This document shows, piece by piece, positions 1 through 9,076 of a stretch of DNA of 64,000 nt. The number at the start of each line of letters is the position of its first letter. Position 1 is the first letter of the stretch. Made by a program: the position numbers and the translations under genes. This stretch comes from Clostridiales bacterium (GTDB lineage Bacteria; Bacillota; Clostridia; Christensenellales; CAG-314), in assembly GCA_022508305.1 (NCBI GenBank), contig JAFLVM010000001.1, positions 685,347-749,346 of the forward strand. Direction: 5' to 3'. The notes under the pieces are model-generated. The model was not told where the DNA came from. It worked only from the letters and a program-made list of their open reading frames with translations, and did not search any database.

Positions 1-381
1 CTTGTTTTCCGTGACAATTTTCGAACGCCTTAAAAGCGCCTTGATACGCAAAAGCAACACGTCAAAGTCAAACGGTTTGGTGAGATAGTCGTCAATTCCC
101 ACCAAAAAGCCTTGCTTGATGTCCATGACCGTTTGCTTAGCGGACAGTATTAGTATCGGCAACTGGCTTCCGCTTGCTCTAAGCGTTTCCGTTAGAGTAA
201 AGCCGTCCATATTGGGCATCATGACGTCCAACACCATCAAATCGACGTGATTGTGCTCCAACACCTCGAGAGCCTCGTTGCCGTCGCCCGCTTCGAGTGT
301 GTTGTAGCCGTGGTTCTTCAAGATGGTGGTAATAAGTTTTCGCGTGTTTTTGTTGTCTTCAACTACTAAAATATCAAACAT
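1..381 (-). CDS. Response regulator, receiver domain (truncated by window edge)
   Basis: The reading frame starts with ATG at 379-381 and runs off the left edge, giving about 127 residues. These form a complete CheY-like receiver: an acidic pair in VVEDN near the N-terminus, the phospho-acceptor Asp in LVLDVMMPNMDG-type context (VLDVMMP), the conserved Ser in LILSAK and the Lys in LTKPFDF. The last residues, LLLRIKALLRR, are typical of the linker into an OmpR/PhoB winged-helix output domain, which would lie outside the window. It is therefore probably an OmpR-family transcriptional regulator. Its sensor kinase is not in view and would be expected downstream on the same strand, beyond position 1. 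Confidence 0.9.
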   Translation of the reverse strand, partial: MFDILVVEDNKNTRKLITTILKNHGYNTLEAGDGNEALEVLEHNHVDLMVLDVMMPNMDGFTLTETLRASGSQLPILILSAKQTVMDIKQGFLVGIDDYLTKPFDFDVLLLRIKALLRRSKIVTENK

Positions 382-412
382 ATTTGCTCCAAATTTTAGG
401 CTGCTAGTGTAT

Positions 413-441
413 ATTTTATAATAAAAACAGTAAAAGGTAAA
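413..441 (-). promoter_or_regulatory. Sigma-A promoter for the response regulator
   Basis: On the minus strand TTTACC (436-441) and TAAAAT (413-418) are separated by 17 bp, about 30 bp upstream of the regulator's ATG. Confidence 0.5.
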
Positions 442-481
442 TAGTTTGGGGCAAAATATACCCGTCAGCAAATAAATTTGG

Positions 482-510
482 TTTACATATCGCGAAAAAA
501 GTGGTATTAT
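482..510 (+). promoter_or_regulatory. Sigma-A promoter for the acyltransferase
   Basis: TTTACA (482-487) and TATTAT (505-510) have a 17 bp spacer. Transcription would start near 517. This excludes the far-upstream TTG at 478 as a start and supports the ATG at 625. Confidence 0.55.
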
Positions 511-624
511 ATTTCAAAATTGGAACCCCAATTTTCAAAACTCACTAAAAAATTTGATTTGAATTGCATAAGTACGGTAACTTATTGCAACAATTTGTAC
601 GGAAGCGTACTAACGTATACACAT

Positions 625-1368
625 ATGGCAAAGGAAAAGAATAACAACGAAATAAAAAAGAATCAACCCGTGTGGAGACGCACGAAAAGGATTCTCAAAC
701 TGATATTCAAAAAGCCCGAGATAGTAAGCCTGTCCGGAGAACTGCCGAGCAGAGCGCTGTACGTGGCTAATCACGCCGCAATGTTCGGACCTGTGATGTA
801 CAACTTGTACATGCCTGTACCCATTGCTCCTTGGGGCGCGTATCCCATGACGGAAAACTACGCGTCGCGCTACGACTATCTGAGAAACGTTTACTTTATT
901 CAAAAGCGTCACAAGACAAAGTTTGCAGCGACCCTCCTTGCAAGCTTCGAGGCGGCGCTGTCCATCTACTTCTACAGGGGTTTGCGCGTGATACCCAGCT
1001 ACAACGACAATAGGTTCATCAAGACAATACGCCTGAGCATGAACATGTTGGACAACGACGTTGGCGTGATGGTTTTCCCCGAGGACTCGGACGAAGGATA
1101 CCACGAGGTTCTGACCGATTTTCACGCAGGCTTTGTGGAACTTGCCAAATACTACGGCAAAAAGAAGGGAGAGGACATACCCATTTACCCCGTGTACTAC
1201 CACGCGAAGAAACGCGTAATCATCATTGGCGAACCCAGTAAGCTGACCGAGTACACCGACAGGGGAATGAACCGCAAAGAGATTGCAACGAATTTCTGCC
1301 AACAGGTAAACGATTTGTTCTTCAAATATATCAAAGACAGACCCAAGCTACAACCTGCAAAAAGCTGA
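625..1368 (+). CDS. 1-acyl-glycerol-3-phosphate acyltransferase-like protein (PlsC-like)
   Basis: A 247-residue protein, taking the ATG at 625, which is preceded by only a weak ribosome-binding site. After a basic N-terminus it reads ALYVANHAAMFGP, a variant of the PlsC NHxxxxD block in which the usual Asp is absent (Gly-Pro instead). Further on, VMVFPEDSDEGY replaces the usual FPEGTRS block, and IPIYPVYYH matches the late PlsC strand. It probably transfers acyl groups onto a lysophospholipid or related acceptor at the inner membrane face. The altered catalytic histidine-aspartate motif means the activity or acceptor may differ. It stands alone, divergent from the response regulator and convergent with the ABC exporter, with a shared terminator. 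Confidence 0.7.
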   Translation: MAKEKNNNEIKKNQPVWRRTKRILKLIFKKPEIVSLSGELPSRALYVANHAAMFGPVMYNLYMPVPIAPWGAYPMTENYASRYDYLRNVYFIQKRHKTKFAATLLASFEAALSIYFYRGLRVIPSYNDNRFIKTIRLSMNMLDNDVGVMVFPEDSDEGYHEVLTDFHAGFVELAKYYGKKKGEDIPIYPVYYHAKKRVIIIGEPSKLTEYTDRGMNRKEIATNFCQQVNDLFFKYIKDRPKLQPAKS

Positions 1369-1384
1369 CATTATTAACATAAAA

Positions 1385-1422
1385 TAAAAAGTACCTAACA
1401 ATTTGAGTTAGGTACTTATTTT
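1385..1422. terminator. Bidirectional intrinsic terminator
   Basis: A 10-bp stem, AGTACCTAAC (1390-1399) and GTTAGGTACT (1407-1416), with a 7-nt loop. It has an A-rich 5' side and T-rich 3' side, so it can end both the acyltransferase (plus) and the ABC exporter operon (minus). Confidence 0.85.
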
Positions 1423-1449
1423 TTAAATATGGGGTGGGAAAACCGTATT

Positions 1450-3396
1450 TTAGCTCAACTCAAACATACCCGTGTAGAGTTGGTAGTACTTTCCCTTTTG
1501 TTTTATCAAATCGTCGTGGTTGCCACGTTCGATGATTACGCCGTTCTCCAACACCATTATCGCGTCGCTGTTGCGAACGGTGGACAGACGGTGCGCAATT
1601 ACGAACGTCGTGCGGCCTTCCATCAACGCGTCCATACCTTTTTCAATCAACCATTCGGTACGCGTGTCAATACTGCTTGTCGCCTCGTCCAAGATGAGTA
1701 CGGGTGGGTCTGCAACCGCGGCTCTTGCTATGGCAAGCAGTTGGCGTTGTCCTTGAGATAAGTTCTCGCCGTCGCGCGTTAAAAGCGTGTCGTAGCCCTC
1801 GGGTAGGTGCATAATGAACTGGTGCGCGTTAGCCGATTTCGCCGCGGCGATACATTCCTCGTCGGTAGCGTCCAAACGACCGTAGCGAATGTTGTCCATT
1901 ACGGTGCCTGTAAACAGGTGCGTGTCCTGTAACACCATCGCCAACGACCTACGCAAATCGGCTTTCTTAATCTTGTTGATATTGATACCGTCGTAGCGTA
2001 TTTTGCCGTCGGGTACGTCGTAGAAACGGTTGATGAGGTTGGTTATCGTGGTTTTTCCCGCGCCAGTAGAACCAACGAACGCTATCTTTTGACCGGGGCG
2101 CGCGTACAGCGATACGTCGTGCAGTACCGTCTTGTTTTCCTCGTAGCCAAACGTTACGTCCTCAAATACCACGTCGCCCTTCAGTTCAACGTAGGTAACC
2201 GTACCGTCGTGATGAGGGTGTTTCCACGCCCAACGCCCCGTACGCGTTTCACTTTCGGTAATGTTGCCATCTTCGTCAACGTTGGCGTACACGAGAGTAA
2301 CGTAGCCGTCGTCCACTTCCACGGGGGTGTCCATGAGCGCGAATACGCGTTCGCCACCCGCCACTGCCATGAACAGCAAATTAACTTGTTGCGCTATTTG
2401 CATGATGGGATTAGTGATGTTACGAATATAAAGTAAGAATACCGTTACTATTCCTACGTATTTAATTGACTCTACGCCGGGAGCATTGATTGCAATAATG
2501 GCTCCCACCATTGCAATACCTACGTAAAAGAAGTGGGAAAGGTTGTTCATTATCGGTCCCATAACGTTGGCGTAGCTGTTGGCGCGCGTCGAAACTTCCT
2601 GCAAGTGGCTGTTGATTTTGCCAAATTCGGCAATAGCGGCATCCTCGTGGTTGAAGGCTTTGACAACCTTTTGTCCTTCCGTCATTTCCTCGATATAGCC
2701 GTTAAGTTTACCCACTGCCTGTTGTTGCGCCACAAAATTCTTTTTGGAGCGGCCGCCAAGCACCTTGACAATGACAAACATCAACGCAAGCATTCCTATC
2801 ATGACCAGCGTTAACGCCCAGTCGATAATAAACATCATCGTGAACACGCCGATAATGGTGAAGGTACTGCTGATAAACTGCGGAATACAACGCGCTATAA
2901 ATTCGTTCATCATGTCGATGTCGTTGGTGTAGCGTGACATGAGGTCGCCGTGCGTGTTGGTGTCAAACACCTTGACGGGAAGCTTTTGCATATGGTCGAA
3001 CAGGTCGTTGCGCAGCTTCTTCATAGTTGAAGTCGAAATGCCGATCAATATGCGGTTCAAAATGTAGTTGACCGCAAGGGTCGTAAGGTACACTACTGCA
3101 ATCAATCCCACCATAACGAACAAAAACGTAAGCTTTGTGTCGGGATTGTACGCAAGATTGTCCAAGAACGGTAAACCTGTAAGCCTTGTTGAGGTGTCTG
3201 TCGTTGCCAAACCTGTCAGCAACGGTTCAAGCAATGCCGTAGCGCCGATATTAGTCAAAGCTTGCACTGCGATGCAAATTATTACCGCCGCCATTCTGCC
3301 CCTGTAAGGTTTGAGGTAGCCGATTAGGCGAAACATTGTTCCTTTGAGATTTTTGGGCTTTTGCGCGCCCATAGCACGTCTATTCGGTCCCGGCAT
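1450..3396 (-). CDS. ABC exporter half-transporter, canonical NBD subunit
   Basis: A 648-residue membrane-fused ABC protein. Six transmembrane segments occupy roughly residues 30-330. The nucleotide-binding domain has Walker A GSTGAGKTT, a signature LSQGQRQ and Walker B LILDEATSS with the catalytic Glu intact. About 45 extra, acidic residues sit just before the NBD (around VTLVYANVDEDGN), as in many LmrD/BmrD-type subunits. The start overlaps the preceding gene's stop (TAATG), with GGAGG upstream, so the two are translationally coupled and probably form a heterodimeric drug or lipid exporter. The substrate cannot be read from sequence. Confidence 0.9.
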   Translation of the reverse strand: MPGPNRRAMGAQKPKNLKGTMFRLIGYLKPYRGRMAAVIICIAVQALTNIGATALLEPLLTGLATTDTSTRLTGLPFLDNLAYNPDTKLTFLFVMVGLIAVVYLTTLAVNYILNRILIGISTSTMKKLRNDLFDHMQKLPVKVFDTNTHGDLMSRYTNDIDMMNEFIARCIPQFISSTFTIIGVFTMMFIIDWALTLVMIGMLALMFVIVKVLGGRSKKNFVAQQQAVGKLNGYIEEMTEGQKVVKAFNHEDAAIAEFGKINSHLQEVSTRANSYANVMGPIMNNLSHFFYVGIAMVGAIIAINAPGVESIKYVGIVTVFLLYIRNITNPIMQIAQQVNLLFMAVAGGERVFALMDTPVEVDDGYVTLVYANVDEDGNITESETRTGRWAWKHPHHDGTVTYVELKGDVVFEDVTFGYEENKTVLHDVSLYARPGQKIAFVGSTGAGKTTITNLINRFYDVPDGKIRYDGININKIKKADLRRSLAMVLQDTHLFTGTVMDNIRYGRLDATDEECIAAAKSANAHQFIMHLPEGYDTLLTRDGENLSQGQRQLLAIARAAVADPPVLILDEATSSIDTRTEWLIEKGMDALMEGRTTFVIAHRLSTVRNSDAIMVLENGVIIERGNHDDLIKQKGKYYQLYTGMFELS

Positions 3397-5246
3397 TAGA
3401 GTGTACCTCCTTGTTCTACAGTGCCCTTTTGTTGCGAATGGTACACTTCTTGATAAATCGAGTTGGTTTTGAGCAGCTCCCCGTGAGTGCCGACGGCGTT
3501 AATTTTGCCGTTGTCAAGCACCACGATTTTGTCACAGTTTTCAACGGAACTGATACGTTGAGCGATGATAATCGTTGTCATGTCCGCGGAAAGCTCCCTA
3601 AGCCCTTTGCGGATTTGCGCGTCAGTGGCTGTGTCAACTGCGCTCGTACTGTCGTCCAAAATCATAATTTTGGGCTTTTTGAGCAATGCCCTCGCAATAC
3701 AAAGACGTTGCTTTTGTCCGCCCGACACGTTCACGCCGCCCTGTCCGAGATCAGTGTCGTAACCGTTGGGGAAGGACGTAATGAAATCGTGAGCGCACGC
3801 CGCTTTGCACGCTGCCTCGATTTCCTCTTGGGTGGCGTCCTTGTTGCCCCACAAGAGGTTTTCTTTGATGGTGCCGCTGAACAAAACGTTCTTTTGCAGT
3901 ACCATAGATACCCCCTCGCGCAGGTTGTACAACGAATACTCCCTAACGTCAGTGCCGTCAACGAGAATTTGTCCGTCGTATACGTCGTAGAAGCGGGGAA
4001 TAAGTTGCACAAGACTGGTTTTACCTGTACCCGTGCCGCCGATTATACCCACCGTTTCGCCCGACTTGATATGTAAATCAATGTTTTCCAACGTGAGATT
4101 GTCGGCGTTGTTGGAATAGGAAAAGTTGACGTTTACGAAATCAATATCGCCGCTGCCGACGGTTTTGTCGTTTTCGCCGTCCTTGATGTCAGACTCCGTT
4201 TCCAACACCTCGTAAATACGGTCAATAGAGGCTCTACTCATGACAAGCTGAACGGCAATAAAACAAATCATAAGCACAGACATAAGTATCTGCGTGCAGT
4301 AACTCAGCATTGCCGAAAGCGTACCGGCTTGAATTTTACCTGCGGCAATATCCGCTCCGCCGATAAGCAATAGCGCAATTATCGTTCCGTACATAATGCA
4401 ACTCGTCAGCGGATTCATCAGTATCATGAGTTTTTCCGCATTGAAGTGCGATTGTCTAACTTCCTCGGTAGCATGCTCGAACCTTTCTATCTCATAATCC
4501 TCTCTCACAAACGCCTTGACGACGCGAATTGCCACCAAATCCTCTTGCACACTGGCGTTCATTGCGTCGTACTTTTTGAGCATTTTCTTAAACATGGGGT
4601 GTACTTTCACTGAGAGCAAACCCATCACCACACCCAAAGCAGGTATTGCCACAAGGAACACCCAAGCCATGTCGGGCTGGTTGATAAACGCCATTATCGT
4701 CGAGAAAATGAGCATAGCGGGCGCGCGAACGACGGTACGGATAATCATCATGAATGACTGTTGAGCGTAGTTGACGTCCGTAGTCGAACGGGTAACAAGG
4801 CTTGCCGTAGAGAACTTGTCAACGTTTGCAAAGCTGAAGCCTTGAATCTTTTCAAACAACATTCCGCGCATATTTTTGGAAAATCCGGAGCCTGCAACAG
4901 CGCACAGACGTCCCGCAAGCGCGCCGAACGTCAAGGACAGTACGGAGCTGATTATCATAAGTATACCGTAGCTGTATACGGTGTTTAGTAAAACGTCGGC
5001 GTTTCCAACAATAATTGTACCCACGGGCAACGTCACAATACTGTGCGTTCCGCCCACAAAATCGAGATACGTAAGCGCCGATGACAAGCCTTCCCCCGCC
5101 TCGGCATACAGTTGCAAGGCGTTGATAATATTTGCCGTCAATATCGGCAAAAAGACTTCCAACGCCGTTTCGAACATGACGAGCAGCACCGTAAATATCG
5201 ATGGTACCTCGTAACCTTTCGCTCCTTTCAGTAGTTTCCTAATCAC
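3396..5246 (-). CDS. ABC exporter half-transporter, degenerate-site subunit
   Basis: A 616-residue ABC exporter half with a transmembrane domain (residues ~15-330) and an NBD carrying Walker A GGTGTGKTS and signature VSGGQKQR. Walker B ends LDDSTSAVD, with Asp where the catalytic Glu normally stands. That substitution marks the degenerate ATP site of heterodimeric exporters such as BmrCD, LmrCD and TM287/288. The partner at 1450-3396 has the canonical Glu, which fits one active and one degenerate site. The start is a GTG at 5244-5246 with a weak SD. This is the first gene of the pair, behind its own promoter. Confidence 0.9.
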   Translation of the reverse strand: MIRKLLKGAKGYEVPSIFTVLLVMFETALEVFLPILTANIINALQLYAEAGEGLSSALTYLDFVGGTHSIVTLPVGTIIVGNADVLLNTVYSYGILMIISSVLSLTFGALAGRLCAVAGSGFSKNMRGMLFEKIQGFSFANVDKFSTASLVTRSTTDVNYAQQSFMMIIRTVVRAPAMLIFSTIMAFINQPDMAWVFLVAIPALGVVMGLLSVKVHPMFKKMLKKYDAMNASVQEDLVAIRVVKAFVREDYEIERFEHATEEVRQSHFNAEKLMILMNPLTSCIMYGTIIALLLIGGADIAAGKIQAGTLSAMLSYCTQILMSVLMICFIAVQLVMSRASIDRIYEVLETESDIKDGENDKTVGSGDIDFVNVNFSYSNNADNLTLENIDLHIKSGETVGIIGGTGTGKTSLVQLIPRFYDVYDGQILVDGTDVREYSLYNLREGVSMVLQKNVLFSGTIKENLLWGNKDATQEEIEAACKAACAHDFITSFPNGYDTDLGQGGVNVSGGQKQRLCIARALLKKPKIMILDDSTSAVDTATDAQIRKGLRELSADMTTIIIAQRISSVENCDKIVVLDNGKINAVGTHGELLKTNSIYQEVYHSQQKGTVEQGGTL

Positions 5247-5325
5247 CTAATTTTGCCCCCTTTTTCCCTCTGCCCAATTCCCCATGAAACGGACAAGGCG
5301 CAATTTTCATTTATAGTTAGAGTAT

Positions 5326-5355
5326 ATTATATATCTTTTTTACAATTTGTGTAAA
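5326..5355 (-). promoter_or_regulatory. Sigma-A promoter for the ABC exporter pair
   Basis: Minus-strand TTTACA (5350-5355) and TATAAT (5326-5331), 18 bp apart, about 80 bp upstream of the GTG start. The rest of 5247-5506 holds the dnaE terminator and otherwise AT-rich sequence with no gene. Confidence 0.6.
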
Positions 5356-5431
5356 CTAAATAGCCGCCAATTAAACGAAATTTTTGTAATAATTTTTCAT
5401 TTTACAATACTGCGACAACAACGGAAAATGC

Positions 5432-5467
5432 AGAAAAAAATAAAGGACGCGAGCAATTTCACGTCCT
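5432..5467 (-). terminator. Terminator of dnaE
   Basis: Minus-strand hairpin with AGGACG/CGTCCT arms (5443-5467), followed by TTTATTTTTTT. Confidence 0.7.
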
Positions 5468-5506
5468 CAAAATGTGGTTTTTCTTACCCCATATCAATAT
5501 TTTAGA

Positions 5507-8500
5507 TTATTTCTCGAAGAAAATCACGTTCTTGTCGCCGAGGATTCCGCCCAGCTCGTACTCTACTCCGGGGCATTGACGAACCTTGGTTTCCAGTTCG
5601 TAAGTCTTGCCCTCAATACGGAATTTGACGGGAATTTCGCCCTCGTAATTTTGCAGCTTCTCAATTGTCTTGGCGTACTTTTCCTCGTCACGCACGTCCA
5701 TCTTGAGCCACAGCGTTACGTTTTTTACGCTACGCTCTTCGGTAGTCACGGTGTTGGTTTCGCTCCGGGGATTGAGTAGCTCGCGAACGTTAATCTTGTA
5801 GGCGTCTCGGGATTCGGCAAGGTTGCCCTTGAGTACCACGAACGAGTCCTCGGCAAACAGCGTCTTGTACTTTTCGTAGGTTGCGCCGTAAAGTCCCACT
5901 TCAATGGTGTCGTACTTGTCCTCCAACACGCCAAACGCCAATCGCTGGTTGTCCTTGCCGACGGTTACTCGAATGTCGCGCAGTATTCCGCCCGTCACCA
6001 CAAATCTCTTGTCCACCTTGGGTCTTACAAGTTCGCCGTCCTCCGAGCCGTCGGGAACGTACGCCATCGTTTCGGAGGTGTTGAAATCAAAGTGGAACTT
6101 TGCCGCTATTTCGTCGTAGTCGTCCAAGGGTGAGCCTGTCATGTACACGCCCAGCACCTCGTTTTCATAGTTGTACAGTACCTGTTTGGGGAATTCCTTG
6201 ATTTGATCCTGCTTGTTGCGCGTAACGGGCTTGATTTCCGGAACAAGGTCGAAAATGGAAATTTGTCCCGTGGCGTGTTTTTTGTTGCTTTCCACCACCT
6301 CGTTAAGCTCCTCAACGTAGCGTTGAAGCATGTCGGCGCGGGTACGCTCGAAGCAATCGAATGCGCCGCCCTTGATGAAGTTTTCAATCATGCGCTTGTT
6401 TATGAAGCTACAACACCGCTCAAACAAGTCCGCCATGTCTTTAAATTCGCCGCTCTGCTCACGTTCGTCCACTATTTGCTTGACGATGCCAACGCCAATG
6501 TTGCGAATACCGCCCAAACCGAAGCGGATTGCGCCATTTTCCACGCGGAATTCGTCGCGACTCTTGTTGATGTCAGGCGGAAGCACGGCAATGCCCTGAG
6601 ATTTGGCGTACGCCATGTACTTCTTGATTTGCGAAATGTCGTTGATACGGTTGTTCAGCAGCGCGCAAATAAACTCTACGGGGTAGTAGTTTTTCAGCCA
6701 TGCCGTCTGGTACGTCACGTACGCGTAGCAGGTGGCGTGAGATTTGTTGAAGGCGTATTGCGAAAAGTCATCCAACTGCTTGTATATTTCCATAGCCACG
6801 TCCTCGGGAATGCCGTTTTTGACGCAGCCGGGTACGGTTTCACCGTTGGTCCAAGTACCGCCGTGTACGAACAGCTCGCCGAGCTTTTTCATCATGTCTG
6901 CTTTCTTTTTGCTCATGGCGTAGCGAACGTTGTCGGCAAGCGCGGTGGAAAATCCCGCAAGCTTTCTAACAAGCTGCATAACCTGCTCTTGGTAGACGAT
7001 ACAGCCGTTAGTTACGGCAAGTATACTTTCCATAGACGGGTGCAGATATTTGATTTTGGATTTGTCGAACTTGCAGTCAATGTAGTTGCCTATGTACTGC
7101 ATGGGACCCGGACGGTACAGGCTGATACCTGCGATAATTTCTTCCAAATGGGTGGGCTTCATCTTGCGCATCAGCTCGCACATGCCGCCGCTTTCCAACT
7201 GGAAGATACACATCGTGTCGCCGGAGCTGATGAGGCTGAACACGTTGGGGTCGTCGTAGTCGTCCTGAGAAAAATCCACCTTGACGCCGTGATTTTCGTA
7301 AACGTAGTCACACGCCTTTTTGATGTCGGTGAGGGTTCTAAGTCCCAAAAAGTCCATTTTGAGCAGACCCAACTCCTCAACCTCTACCATGTTGTACTGA
7401 GTTGTGACTATTCCGCCTTTAGCAAGAGAACCGCCGTTTGTTTGCAGCGGAACGTGGTCGGACACCTTGTCGCGGCAAATAACGACACCCGCTGCGTGCA
7501 TGCCAGTCTGTCTGGGCGAGCCTTCAAGACGCATTGCAATGTCAATCAGCTTGTGCGTTGAGGGGTCGTTGTAGGCGCGAATAAGCTCTTCGGAGACGTA
7601 CGCGTCCGCTTCCTTTTTGTAAGGAACGAAGCCGAGCAGATGTTTCAAGGTGTACTTGAAGTTGTCAGGCACCATCTTCGCAAGACGGTTGGATTCGGCA
7701 ATGGGTACCCTTAGCACCCGCGCAACGTCACGAATGGCGTTCTTTGCCGCCATTGTTCCAAAGGTTACGATTTGGCAAACGTTGTCGTTGCCGTACTTCT
7801 CGTGAACGTAGTCGATAACCTCGCCACGCCTGTCCATGCAGAAGTCTACGTCAAAGTCGGGCATAGACTTGCGTTCGGGGTTAAGGAAACGCTCGAACAT
7901 CAAATTGAAACGGAAGGGTTCAACCTCCGTTATACCAATGAGATAGGCAATTACACTTCCCGCTCCGCTACCGCGCCCGGGGCCTACGGGAATACCGTTG
8001 GTCTTGGCGTAGTTGATGAAATCCCACACGATGAGGTAGTAATCTACGAAACCCATGTCGCAAATAACTCTGTATTCGTACTCCACTCTTTCGCGGATTT
8101 CTTCACTTGGGGTAGGATATTTCTTCTTTAGTCCCTCTTCAAGCAGATAGCGAAGGTACTCGGCGGAGGTCATTCCATTGGGCGGAGTGTACAGCGGCAA
8201 CAGTTTTTCCTTACCGAAATCCACGTTGCACTTTGCAGCTATTTCGAGGGTTGTGTCCATGGCGTCTGGCAGCTTCGGGAACAGCACCGCCATCTCGTCG
8301 TAGTCCTTGAGGTAAAATTCCTCGCCTTGGAACTTCATTCTGTCCGTGTCGTCGAGGTACTTGCCCATCTGCACGCACATCATCACGTCCTGAATTTCCG
8401 CGTCCTCTTTGTTAAGATAATGGACGTCGTTAGTAACTACGATTTTTATGTTAAGCTCGCGCGCCAATTCGACAAGCTGAGGCATAACCTCGTCCTCTTC

Positions 8501-9034
8501 GCTTATTCCGTGGCGCTGAATTTCTATGTAATAGTCCTCGCCAAACAGTTCCTTGTACTGCAAAGCAAGCTCTCTCGCTTCTTCAGGTCTGTCGGCAAGC
8601 AACAAGCGCGGAAGCTGTCCCGCAATGCACGCCGAAAGGCAAACGAGACCTTCGGAGTACTTTTTCAACGTTTCGAAGTCAATACGGGGCTTGTAGTAAA
8701 ATCCTTCCACAAAGGCGATAGAGTTGAGTTTGCACAAATTGTAGTAACCGACGTTGTTTTTTGCCAGCAAAATAAGGTGGAAGTACTCCTTGTTGTCAAA
8801 GCCGACGCTGTGGAGATTTTCACACATGTAAAATTCACAACCGATAATGGGCTTGATACCAGCCTCATGCGCCGCCTTCAAAAATTTCCAGGCGCAGTAC
8901 ATGTTGCCGTGGTCGGTAACGGCAATAGCAGGCATGTTCAGCTGCTTGCAGCGGGCAAGCATATCGTCAATACGTGTTGCGCCGTCAAGCAAGCTGTATT
9001 CGGTGTGAACGTGTAGGTGTACAAACTGTTTCAT
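5507..9034 (-). CDS. dnaE: DNA polymerase III alpha subunit
   Basis: An 1175-residue replicative polymerase. The N-terminal PHP domain begins FVHLHVHTEYSLLDG. The polymerase catalytic aspartates are in MPDFDVDFCMD (about residue 390), and GPGRGSGAGSV is the conserved palm block. A helix-hairpin-helix region follows, then a C-terminal OB-fold (LRDIRVTVGKDNQ onward). The length and domain order match DnaE of Clostridia rather than PolC, since there is no inserted DEDD exonuclease. The start is ATG at 9032-9034 with GGAAAA upstream. It is the last gene of the murB-whiA-dnaE run, 42 bp after whiA, and is followed by its own terminator. Confidence 0.97.
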   Translation of the reverse strand: MKQFVHLHVHTEYSLLDGATRIDDMLARCKQLNMPAIAVTDHGNMYCAWKFLKAAHEAGIKPIIGCEFYMCENLHSVGFDNKEYFHLILLAKNNVGYYNLCKLNSIAFVEGFYYKPRIDFETLKKYSEGLVCLSACIAGQLPRLLLADRPEEARELALQYKELFGEDYYIEIQRHGISEEDEVMPQLVELARELNIKIVVTNDVHYLNKEDAEIQDVMMCVQMGKYLDDTDRMKFQGEEFYLKDYDEMAVLFPKLPDAMDTTLEIAAKCNVDFGKEKLLPLYTPPNGMTSAEYLRYLLEEGLKKKYPTPSEEIRERVEYEYRVICDMGFVDYYLIVWDFINYAKTNGIPVGPGRGSGAGSVIAYLIGITEVEPFRFNLMFERFLNPERKSMPDFDVDFCMDRRGEVIDYVHEKYGNDNVCQIVTFGTMAAKNAIRDVARVLRVPIAESNRLAKMVPDNFKYTLKHLLGFVPYKKEADAYVSEELIRAYNDPSTHKLIDIAMRLEGSPRQTGMHAAGVVICRDKVSDHVPLQTNGGSLAKGGIVTTQYNMVEVEELGLLKMDFLGLRTLTDIKKACDYVYENHGVKVDFSQDDYDDPNVFSLISSGDTMCIFQLESGGMCELMRKMKPTHLEEIIAGISLYRPGPMQYIGNYIDCKFDKSKIKYLHPSMESILAVTNGCIVYQEQVMQLVRKLAGFSTALADNVRYAMSKKKADMMKKLGELFVHGGTWTNGETVPGCVKNGIPEDVAMEIYKQLDDFSQYAFNKSHATCYAYVTYQTAWLKNYYPVEFICALLNNRINDISQIKKYMAYAKSQGIAVLPPDINKSRDEFRVENGAIRFGLGGIRNIGVGIVKQIVDEREQSGEFKDMADLFERCCSFINKRMIENFIKGGAFDCFERTRADMLQRYVEELNEVVESNKKHATGQISIFDLVPEIKPVTRNKQDQIKEFPKQVLYNYENEVLGVYMTGSPLDDYDEIAAKFHFDFNTSETMAYVPDGSEDGELVRPKVDKRFVVTGGILRDIRVTVGKDNQRLAFGVLEDKYDTIEVGLYGATYEKYKTLFAEDSFVVLKGNLAESRDAYKINVRELLNPRSETNTVTTEERSVKNVTLWLKMDVRDEEKYAKTIEKLQNYEGEIPVKFRIEGKTYELETKVRQCPGVEYELGGILGDKNVIFFEK

Positions 9035-9076
9035 TTCGTTTTCCTTTGTGGACAGGTATAAATTGTTGATATGGGG

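Noticed and set aside
478..624. N-terminal extension of the acyltransferase from TTG 478
   Set aside because: The promoter at 482-510 lies inside it, so translation cannot begin there.
6203..7561. 452-codon plus-strand frame antisense to dnaE
   Set aside because: It lies wholly within the conserved polymerase gene on the other strand, has no SD or family motifs, and its codon pattern mirrors the dnaE reading frame.
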